Assembly: GCA_003559555.1 (NCBI GenBank)
Contig: PWLA01000077.1
Span: forward strand, 1-33,231
Direction: 5' to 3'
DNA: 33,231 nt
From: Gemmatimonadota bacterium
GTDB taxonomy: Bacteria > Gemmatimonadota > Gemmatimonadetes > Longimicrobiales > Gaopeijiaceae
Positions 1 to 7,217 of this stretch are shown in pieces. Position 1 is the stretch's first letter, and every line of letters begins with the position of its first letter. The notes under the pieces were generated by a model that saw only the letters and a program-made list of their open reading frames with translations, was not told the origin of the DNA and searched no databases. The translations under genes and the position numbers were made by a program.

Positions 1-86
1 CACCTGGGGCTCAATCTCGTCCGGGACCCCTGAGCCCGGGCCCACCTCATCGGGTGAGTCAGCAGGAGCGCGGACGCAACAGAACA

Positions 87-115
87 TTGACAGCCTGACA
101 GTTCGTCCATTTATT
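87..115 (+). promoter_or_regulatory. Candidate sigma70-type promoter for the 134-aa gene
   Basis: A perfect TTGACA -35 box lies at 87-92. After a 17-nt spacer comes TTTATT at 110-115, which matches 4 of 6 bases of the -10 consensus. This would start transcription near 122 and leave a leader of about 77 nt. The stretch is clearly more A+T-rich than its surroundings. An inverted repeat, TGACA at 96-100 and TGTCA at 115-119, sits on top of the spacer and -10 box and could be an operator. Bases 1-86 to the left hold nothing I can assign. Confidence 0.5.
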
Positions 116-198
116 GTCACATATTCTACGACAGTCGGGACGTTCGAGGCCTGCACATCGAGTCAGGCCCGGAGACCGCCAATGAGACGGAGCCGCGA

Positions 199-603
199 AT
201 GGCCCGGAACGAAGTCAAGATGGACGAGGCGAAGGTGATGCAGTTCGTGGAGAAGAAACTGGCCGCAGAACCGGATGTGGCCACCGCCGAACTGTTCGAG
301 CGGGCGAAGGCGGTGGACCCCGGCGTCAAGGATCTGTCTCTGCGCCAGTTCAACGCCCGGTTCCCCCTGCAGGTCAAGCGGCGTCAGAGCCTTGCCGACC
401 CGGCCAGAAAGCGAAGCCGGCGCCGGCGCAAGCGAGAGGACGCCCGGCGAGCCGACCCCGGACAGGGTCGAGATGAGGTCCGCCAGATCTTCCTGAAGTT
501 CGCAACCGAGCTCAGCGCCGCAGAGGACCGGGGCGAGGTGGTGAAGGTGGTGGCCCAGGTGGATCGCTACGTGGACGAGGCCCTGGAAGCCATACGACGG
601 TAG
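199..603 (+). CDS. Small basic protein of unknown function, possibly nucleic-acid binding
   Basis: This encodes 134 residues that I cannot assign to a characterised family. Residues 1-65 look helical and hydrophilic, and they end in a segment (RQFNARFPLQVKRR) that resembles the end of a small winged or helix-turn-helix unit. A strongly basic run of Arg and Lys follows at about 66-90, and then a helical C-terminus of about 45 residues. There is no signal peptide or membrane segment. The start is supported by GGAG at 189-192, six bases before ATG, and by the promoter upstream. The gene stands alone and converges on the glutamate dehydrogenase gene. The charge pattern suggests DNA or RNA binding, but this is inference only. 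Confidence 0.75.
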   Translation: MARNEVKMDEAKVMQFVEKKLAAEPDVATAELFERAKAVDPGVKDLSLRQFNARFPLQVKRRQSLADPARKRSRRRRKREDARRADPGQGRDEVRQIFLKFATELSAAEDRGEVVKVVAQVDRYVDEALEAIRR

Positions 604-612
604 CTCCTACAC

Positions 613-633
613 ACGGCCGCACAAGAAGGCCGT
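613..633. terminator. Weak hairpin between convergent genes
   Basis: ACGGCC at 613-618 pairs with GGCCGT at 628-633 across a 9-nt loop, just after the stop of the 134-aa gene and before the end of the glutamate dehydrogenase gene. No T-run follows on either strand, so this would be at best a poor intrinsic terminator. Its position in the 98-bp convergent gap is the main support. Confidence 0.25.
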
Positions 634-701
634 TGAAGAAGGGGAGGGGACGGGTGGCTCGCCCGGGCTGCCCCTCCCCCCCCACGTTTCTCTCGACGGA
701 C

Positions 702-3700
702 TCAGGCGTTTCCGTCGGCCCGGGCCATCTCCACGCCCTCGGCCACCGCCATGAGTTCCCGAACCGCCACGGTGAGGGCAGCCAGACCCACCCGGTCACC
801 CTCTTCGATCTCGCGGACCAGGTCCTGGTAGCGTTTCACCCGGGCTCCGTGCTCGCTGGCCAGTGCGTCCACCGCCGATTCCACCGAGTCGGTACCCAGC
901 CGCAACCCCATCACTGCCCCCACCAGCCGCTGGTGGGCCCACGTCAGATCGTCGCTCAGCGCCTGTGCAGCGCGCTGTTCCCAGCGGTCATCGCCGGCTG
1001 CGTCGAAGAGGCTCTGCCGGAGCCAGGGGATCCAGAAGATCTCCGAGACACGGTAGAAGGTCCGGGCCACGTCCAGCGGGTCCACCCCGGTGCGCCGATG
1101 CACCCGGAGCACCTCCAGCAGCTGGTCCAGAAAGCGAAGGGTTATGAGGCTGCGGGCAAATCCCTCGTCGGCCCCGTCCCCCTGGATCTCCTCTACCAGC
1201 CGCTCGAAGATCCTCCGGTCTTCCCCCGAAACGATATCCGGGAACGCCTTCCGGAGTCGAGCCAGCCCACTCAGGTTCTCCTCCACCACCCCGGTGGTCT
1301 CGCGATCCATGGACTCGTTCCCCAGCAGCCACCGGGTCGTGCGCTCCTGCACCCGCCCCAGCCCCAACAGCCACCGATAGGCCGAATCCAACGACATCCC
1401 CCGGTCCTGGCGAGCCAGCCGCTCCGTCAACTCCCGATGCCCGATGAGTCGGGAGGCGATGAGCCAGGCCCGGGCCACCTCCGCCGCGCCCCGGCCCGTG
1501 CCTCGCATCATGCGATGAACGAAGCCCGCCCCCATCAGATCCACCAGGTCGTTGGTGACCTGGCTGGCAACGATCTCCCGACGCAGCCGGTGCTCGTCCA
1601 GGGATTCTTCACCCACCTCGGACAGCGCCGCCGGCGGAAAGTAGTCCCGCAGGTACTGCTGACAGGCGGGATCGTCAGGCAGGTCGCTCCCCAGAATCTG
1701 GCTCGTCAGATGCAGCTTGGCGTACGCCAGCAGAACGGAGAGCTCCGGACGGGTGAAGCCCGGCTGGCCCTCCTCGTCCCGGTCCATGAGGACTTCCCAG
1801 GTGGGAAGGTGCTCGGCGGTCCGGTCCAGGAGGCCGGCCCGCTCGAGGCCCGACATGAGATCCCTGAGGTCATCGACGCCGTCCCTCGACCTGAGGTCCT
1901 CCAGCGAGACCGCCAGGCTCTGTGACGCGTTGTCCTCGAGGACCAGCTTCGAAACCGGACCAGCCAGCTCCCGGAGGAGTGCGTTGCGCCGGTCCTCGTT
2001 CAAACGCCCCACATCCATCGCCCCCCGGAGCAGGATCTTCAGGTTCACCTCCCGGTCCGAGAGGTCCACCCCACCCGAGTTGTCGATGGCATCGGTGTTG
2101 ATCCGGCCGCCGGCCAGAGCATACTCGATGCGGGCACGCTGGGTGAACCCCAGGTTGCCCCCTTCACCCACCACCTTGCAGCGGAGCTGGGAGGCATCCA
2201 CCCGGACTGCGTCGTTGGAGGCGTCACCCGCGTCGGTGTGGGTCTCCCCGCTCGCCTTCACGTAGGTGCCGATCCCGCCATTCCAGAGGAGTTCCACCGG
2301 TGCCGTGAGGACCCTCCGGATGAGGGCTTCCCCGTCCAGGGGCCCTTCCTCTTCTTCCAGGCCCAGCGCCTTCCGGGCCTCCGGAGTGAGCTCTACGGCC
2401 TTGGAGCCCCGAGGGATGATCATTCCTCCCTGGGAGAGCAGCTCGGGATCGTAGTCCTGCCACGACGAACGGCCCATCTCGAAGAGCCGCTTCCGCTCCT
2501 GGTAGGACGTTTCGGGGTCGGGATTCGGATCGATGAAGATGTCCCGGTGATCGAAGGCCGCCACCAACCGGATACAGGGCGACAGAAGCATCCCATTGCC
2601 GAACACGTCACCGGACATGTCCCCGATCCCGGCCACGGTGAAGGGTTCGGATTGGATGTCCTTGCCCATTTCCAGGAAGTGCCGCTTGACGCACTCCCAG
2701 GCCCCCCGGGCCGTGATTCCCAGCTCCTTGTGATCGTACCCGTTGGATCCGCCCGAGGCGAAGGCGTCTCCGAGCCAGAAGTCGTACTCCGCCGCCACGT
2801 CGTTGGCCATGTCAGAGAAGGTGGCGGTCCCCTTGTCCGCAGCCACCACCAGGTACGGATCCGGGTCGTCGTAGCAGACCACCCGCTCCGGAGCAACGTT
2901 CTCTCCGGCTCGAAGGTTGTCGGTGATGTCCAGAAGTCCACGAATCAGCGTCTTGTACTGCTCCCTGGCCTCGTCGGCCATGAGCTCGGCCGGCAGCTGC
3001 CGAAGGGTCACGAAGCCGCCCTTCGAGCCTGCCGGAACGATCACTGCGTTCTTCACCATCTGGGTCTTCACCAGCCCCAGAACCTCGATGCGGAAGTCAT
3101 CAGGCCGGTCGGAATAGCGGATTCCACCCCGAGCCACCCGGGCACCCCGGTGGTGGACCCCCTCCATCCGGGACGACCGCACCCAGACCTCGTAGCGGAG
3201 CCGGCTTCCAGCCGGGCCCTCGAGCTGTCTGCAATCGAACTTGAGGGAGATGTAGGGCACGCCGCCGGATCGCCGGGTGGGGGTCTGCCCTCCGTTGCGG
3301 TAGTAGTTCGTCCTGAGGGTGCTCTCGATGAGATTGGTGAGCCGCCTCAGCGCCCGGTCGTCGCTCAACCCGGAGACGTCGGCCAGAGCCTCCTGGACCC
3401 GGGCACGGACCCTCTCCACCACCGCCCTCCGGTCCGCCGGCGCCACGGGCCCGCCAGGATCAAAGCGGGCCTCGAAGAGTTCGAAGAGAAGCCGGGCCAG
3501 CTCAGGGTAGTGCTCCAGCGCCACCGGGAGCGAGAGGCGGCTGGGGACAGCTCCCACCTGGAACCCGAAGGAGGCGTAGGCCCGAAGCACCTCCCCCTCC
3601 CGCCAGGCCAGGCCCGAGGCGATGACCAGCGCGTTCAGGCGATCGTTGGTGGCGTCCCCCTTCCGCACTGCAAGGATCATCTCCGACAGGCGGTTGCCCA

Positions 3701-5630
3701 CGCTATCGATATCCAGGGGCTGGTGGTCCGGCCCCTGCACCACGAAGGAGTAGATGATGGACTCCACCGTGCCGGTCCCCCGGATGTCGAACGGCGTCAC
3801 CGCAACCACCCGGAGTCCGCAGTTCTCCAGGATGGGCATGAAATCCGAGAGGATCAGGCGGGAGTCCCGGAGGTAGAGCTTCAGCTCCGTGACCCGGTCT
3901 CCCCCGGCTACCGCCGGCCGGGCTCGGGGATTGGACATGGCGATGGACACGGATCGACCCTCGGACCGCATCGCCTCCAGCTCCAGGATGTCGTGAACCG
4001 CAGTACCGGGGTCGGTGGCTGCCTTGTACTCGGGGTTCACCGCCTCACCGTAGGTCCGGGCCAGCCGACGGGCCTCCTCGGCCGGGCGAACCCGCTCGAA
4101 CTCCTCGCGAAGGCGGTCGGTCCAGCTCCGGATCAGGGTCCGTACCACCTCCTCCAACTCGTGGATGGCCACCTCCTCCAGCCGGTCCACGTCGGCCGCC
4201 AGGAAGAAGTGCAAACGCGCCTGATCTCCCTCTCCAAGGGCCAGGTGGTAGTTCAGAACCTCACCGTCCAGGATTCGGACGAAGGCCTCCTCGATCCGCT
4301 TGCGGACCTCTCCGGAGAACTTTTCCTTGGCCAGGATCACCATGACCGACACACCCCGAAGGAGCGGATCACGGCGCAGGGTGACCCGTACATCGTCGGA
4401 GTCGAACGTGGTCAGTACGGTGCGAACGTCGGAGCCGATCTCCTCGGTTGAGGTGAGGAAGAGCTCCTCCTTGGGCAGGCTGTTGAAGATCGTGTGGATC
4501 TCCTTGTAATCGTGCGAGCCCGCCTGGACCCCCGAGTCCTCCAGGATCCGATTCAGCTTCTGTCGGAGGATGGGGATCCGCTCCGCCTTCTCCGAGTAGG
4601 CCTCCGAGGTGAAGAGGCCGATGAAGCGCCGCTCGCCCACTACGCCACCATCGTCATCCAGCTTCTTGATGCCGATGTAGTCCATCCGTGCCCGGCGGTG
4701 CACGGTGGCGGTGGCGTTGGTCTTGGAGATGATGAGCAGCGGGCCCTCCTCCGCCATCTCCCGCAGGTTGGGGGGAAGGGTCTCGATGGGAACGGGTTCG
4801 GCGAAGGTCGATTCGTCCTCGTTCCGGAGCACCCCGAGCCCCGAGCCCTGCTCCACCGCGATGGACGGCTTCCCTTCGTGCTCCACGATGTCGTATCCCC
4901 GGTAGCCCAGGAAGACGAACCCCCCGTCCCTCAGCCACTCCAGAAAGTCCTGGACCTCGTCCACCTCGTCGGCATATTCGGGAAATCGCTGGCTCACCTC
5001 TTCCAGGGCGTGCACCGTCCGGTCCACCTCGGCCAACATGTCCTCGAAGTCCTCGGTGGCATAGACCACGTCCTGCAGACGGTCGGCAATGGTCTCCTGG
5101 AGCTGCTCGAGCCGGGCCGGATCGTTGACCCGGGTGATCTCGCAGTGCACCAGAGACTCCATCCCGGACTCGCCCTCGGCGGTGGTCACATCGACGATCT
5201 CCCCGGCCTCGTCCCGCTCCACCCTGAGCACCGGATAGATGTAGACCTCGATGGCCAGATCCTGGGAGTGGAGATACTCCCGGATCGTGTCCACGATGAA
5301 GGGCCGCTCCGAGATGTTCGTGCGGACCACCGTCACCGGCGCAAACCAGCCCTCCGAGTCCACGTCCGGATTGACGGCCTCCACATCCACCCGATCCGGT
5401 CGGCTGCGCTGGAGGAAGCGGTACGCCGCCAGCGCCATCCGCGCCAGGGCCTGCGCACTCCGCTCCTCCAGGAACCCAGGCGGGGCTTTGGCAAAGAAGA
5501 TGCCGGCGAACCGGACGATTCGTTCGGCCTCGGAGTCATCCACCATCCGGTCCAGCTCACGGTCGATGGCATCCAGGGCGGGGTACTCGAGACGGGCTCT
5601 CGTGACTGCCGAGTCGGAAATGTCGCTCAT
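702..5630 (-). CDS. gdhB: NAD-specific glutamate dehydrogenase, large (180 kDa) class
   Basis: This enzyme deaminates glutamate oxidatively to 2-oxoglutarate, giving NADH and ammonium, and usually works in glutamate catabolism in the cytoplasm. From the ATG at 5630 it is 1642 residues, normal for the giant bacterial family. The long N-terminal half is the regulatory region. The catalytic core shows RGGIRYSDRPDDF near residue 830, KGGF near 870, AADKGTATFSD near 930, and GDAFASGG followed by GYDHKELGITARGAWE near 955-975, all hallmarks of the family. An in-frame ATG at 5663 would add 11 residues, and neither start has a clear Shine-Dalgarno site. The reading frame stays open upstream as far as 7295, but that part is antisense to a nuclease gene and is not coding. 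The symbol is tentative. Confidence 0.95.
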   Translation of the reverse strand: MSDISDSAVTRARLEYPALDAIDRELDRMVDDSEAERIVRFAGIFFAKAPPGFLEERSAQALARMALAAYRFLQRSRPDRVDVEAVNPDVDSEGWFAPVTVVRTNISERPFIVDTIREYLHSQDLAIEVYIYPVLRVERDEAGEIVDVTTAEGESGMESLVHCEITRVNDPARLEQLQETIADRLQDVVYATEDFEDMLAEVDRTVHALEEVSQRFPEYADEVDEVQDFLEWLRDGGFVFLGYRGYDIVEHEGKPSIAVEQGSGLGVLRNEDESTFAEPVPIETLPPNLREMAEEGPLLIISKTNATATVHRRARMDYIGIKKLDDDGGVVGERRFIGLFTSEAYSEKAERIPILRQKLNRILEDSGVQAGSHDYKEIHTIFNSLPKEELFLTSTEEIGSDVRTVLTTFDSDDVRVTLRRDPLLRGVSVMVILAKEKFSGEVRKRIEEAFVRILDGEVLNYHLALGEGDQARLHFFLAADVDRLEEVAIHELEEVVRTLIRSWTDRLREEFERVRPAEEARRLARTYGEAVNPEYKAATDPGTAVHDILELEAMRSEGRSVSIAMSNPRARPAVAGGDRVTELKLYLRDSRLILSDFMPILENCGLRVVAVTPFDIRGTGTVESIIYSFVVQGPDHQPLDIDSVGNRLSEMILAVRKGDATNDRLNALVIASGLAWREGEVLRAYASFGFQVGAVPSRLSLPVALEHYPELARLLFELFEARFDPGGPVAPADRRAVVERVRARVQEALADVSGLSDDRALRRLTNLIESTLRTNYYRNGGQTPTRRSGGVPYISLKFDCRQLEGPAGSRLRYEVWVRSSRMEGVHHRGARVARGGIRYSDRPDDFRIEVLGLVKTQMVKNAVIVPAGSKGGFVTLRQLPAELMADEAREQYKTLIRGLLDITDNLRAGENVAPERVVCYDDPDPYLVVAADKGTATFSDMANDVAAEYDFWLGDAFASGGSNGYDHKELGITARGAWECVKRHFLEMGKDIQSEPFTVAGIGDMSGDVFGNGMLLSPCIRLVAAFDHRDIFIDPNPDPETSYQERKRLFEMGRSSWQDYDPELLSQGGMIIPRGSKAVELTPEARKALGLEEEEGPLDGEALIRRVLTAPVELLWNGGIGTYVKASGETHTDAGDASNDAVRVDASQLRCKVVGEGGNLGFTQRARIEYALAGGRINTDAIDNSGGVDLSDREVNLKILLRGAMDVGRLNEDRRNALLRELAGPVSKLVLEDNASQSLAVSLEDLRSRDGVDDLRDLMSGLERAGLLDRTAEHLPTWEVLMDRDEEGQPGFTRPELSVLLAYAKLHLTSQILGSDLPDDPACQQYLRDYFPPAALSEVGEESLDEHRLRREIVASQVTNDLVDLMGAGFVHRMMRGTGRGAAEVARAWLIASRLIGHRELTERLARQDRGMSLDSAYRWLLGLGRVQERTTRWLLGNESMDRETTGVVEENLSGLARLRKAFPDIVSGEDRRIFERLVEEIQGDGADEGFARSLITLRFLDQLLEVLRVHRRTGVDPLDVARTFYRVSEIFWIPWLRQSLFDAAGDDRWEQRAAQALSDDLTWAHQRLVGAVMGLRLGTDSVESAVDALASEHGARVKRYQDLVREIEEGDRVGLAALTVAVRELMAVAEGVEMARADGNA

Positions 5631-5966
5631 GGGAAGGCGCAGGGGACGGACCAGGTGATCCATCCGCGGAATCGGGAAGGGAGAAGCCGACAGACCCTGA
5701 GCACCCGGGTCGTCACCGGCCCGGGCAGGGCCCCACGGATCGGGGGGGCACGGAAGCACATTGGACCCTATCGTACTGCCCTTCCGGAGTTCCGTAAAGG
5801 ACCTGCCGCACGTGGCTGCGGGCTTGCGCACCCGGTGACGAGCACGCAGTCGCGCAAATGCGACGGAGGCCCGAAGACGCCGGCGCTGGGCCGGCCCAAC
5901 TGTCCCGGGGTGCCGTGCGCCTGTACCTTCCGGGTTTCCGGAGCCGTCCTGACACACCGAAATGAA
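5631..5966. other. Divergent 336-bp intergenic region
   Basis: This spacer separates the starts of the glutamate dehydrogenase gene (minus) and the nuclease/ATPase operon (plus). It holds a plausible minus-strand promoter at 5770-5798. I see no convincing plus-strand promoter, no riboswitch-like structure and no credible small gene. The short frames that cross it have the composition of shadow frames. Confidence 0.5.
5770..5798 (-). promoter_or_regulatory. Candidate promoter for glutamate dehydrogenase
   Basis: On the minus strand TTTACG (5798-5793) is followed by a 17-nt spacer and TACGAT (5775-5770). Each box matches 4 of 6 consensus bases, and the spacing is ideal. The start of transcription would fall near 5763, giving a leader of about 130 nt to the ATG at 5630. 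Confidence 0.35.
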
Positions 5967-7217
5967 ATGAGATTCCTGCACCTGGCCGACCTCCATCTGG
6001 ACACCTCCTTCGCCACCCGGAGCGCCTCTGTCAGGGAACGCCTCCGCGAGGCGACCCGGAGGGCGCTGGAGGCGGCGGTGCAGCTTGCCCTCCGAGAAGA
6101 AGTGGACGCGGTTCTCATCGCCGGCGACCTCTTCGACGGGGAACGCCTCAGCTTCTACACGGAGCGGTACCTGACCCGAACGTTGGGCCAACTCACCAGC
6201 CAGGGAATCCACGTGGTGTACGTCACCGGAAACCACGATCCCGGGGGCCCCTCGGGACCCGCCGCTCGGATCGGGTGGCCCGAGGGCATGACCCTCATCT
6301 CGGAGCCCGAGCCCCGTCAGGTCCCCATCCACCGGGACGGGGGACTGGTGGGTCGGGTCACCGGAGCGGGACACGGTTCCTCCCGGGAGTCGGATGATCT
6401 TTCGGCCCGGTTTCCCCACCCCCAAGGCCACGTCCCGGAGGTGGCCCTCCTCCACACCCAGGTGGTGGGGGCCCGGGGAGAAGGGGATCACGATCGGTAC
6501 GCGCCCTCGGAACTCAGCCGCCTCCGGGCCTCCGGATTCGATTACTGGGCGCTGGGCCACATTCATGTTCGCCAGGCGGTCTCCACCGACCCGGCCATTC
6601 ACTATTCGGGGAATCTTCAGGGGCGCCATCCCGGGGAGCGGGGTCCCAGGGGCGGCCTGCTGGTGGAGCTCGCCCCACCGGCGGCACCCCGGGTGGAATT
6701 CGTGGAATTGGCCCCCATCCGATGGGAGACACTGGAGCTGGACGGCCTCGAGACGGCATCCACCCTGACGGCCCTGACCGACCGCGTCCGGAGCGCATGG
6801 GAGGAGGAGCGAAGGGCGGATCCGGGGCTTCCTGGCGCCCAGTGGCTCCTCAGGGTCGTCCTCCGGGGGCCCTGCCCCCTGCATCGGGAGCTGGCCACCG
6901 CCGATGACCGGGCCCACCTGGCCCGGGAGCTCGAGGCCTCCCTCGACCTCCTGGAAGCCGAGATCCGGGCGGAAGGGGTGCGACCTCCCCTCGATCCAGC
7001 CTCCCACAGTGAGCGGGTGGACGTCCTGGGTGAAGCACTCCGCCTGGTGGCCGCTCTCCAGGACCCCGACGGTCCATCGCCGTCGGCGGCGCTGGAGCTG
7101 ACTCCGGACGAGCTGGCCGGGCTCGACGACGGCGACCCCGATCCGTACCTGAGAGAGCTGCTCCGGGGCGAGCTTCCGACCCTCCTGTCCGCACTTCTCA
7201 CCACGGACGACGCGTGA
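5967..7217 (+). CDS. DNA repair exonuclease, SbcD/YhaO-type metallophosphoesterase
   Basis: This 416-residue calcineurin-like phosphoesterase is probably the nuclease subunit of an SbcCD/YhaON-type complex that trims DNA ends or hairpins. The metal-binding motifs appear in order: D8 and H10 in ADLHLD, GDLFD at 53-57 (D54), GNHD at 88-91, LLHTQ at about 161-165, and GHIH near 197. The remaining 200 residues match the capping domain of the family in position and length. The ATG at 5967 begins exactly at the conserved MRFLHLAD, but there is no Shine-Dalgarno site, so the message may be leaderless. The stop overlaps the GTG of the ATPase gene (GTGA), which indicates translational coupling. It is closer to YhaO than to classic SbcD because its partner is YhaN-like. 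Confidence 0.9.
   Translation: MRFLHLADLHLDTSFATRSASVRERLREATRRALEAAVQLALREEVDAVLIAGDLFDGERLSFYTERYLTRTLGQLTSQGIHVVYVTGNHDPGGPSGPAARIGWPEGMTLISEPEPRQVPIHRDGGLVGRVTGAGHGSSRESDDLSARFPHPQGHVPEVALLHTQVVGARGEGDHDRYAPSELSRLRASGFDYWALGHIHVRQAVSTDPAIHYSGNLQGRHPGERGPRGGLLVELAPPAAPRVEFVELAPIRWETLELDGLETASTLTALTDRVRSAWEEERRADPGLPGAQWLLRVVLRGPCPLHRELATADDRAHLARELEASLDLLEAEIRAEGVRPPLDPASHSERVDVLGEALRLVAALQDPDGPSPSAALELTPDELAGLDDGDPDPYLRELLRGELPTLLSALLTTDDA

Noticed and set aside
1-33. Possible 3' end of a gene entering from the left (frame reading HLGLNLVRDP then stop)
   Set aside because: Ten codons are too few to support a gene. It fits, but cannot be told from chance.
2238-4451. 737-codon open frame antisense to glutamate dehydrogenase
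   Set aside because: This is another GC-driven shadow frame with no domain signature. The sense strand has an uninterrupted conserved enzyme.
5713-5955. 80-codon minus-strand frame in the divergent spacer before the nuclease gene
   Set aside because: It has no ribosome site, an Arg/Pro/Ser-rich composition and no recognisable motif. It also crosses the candidate promoter region.
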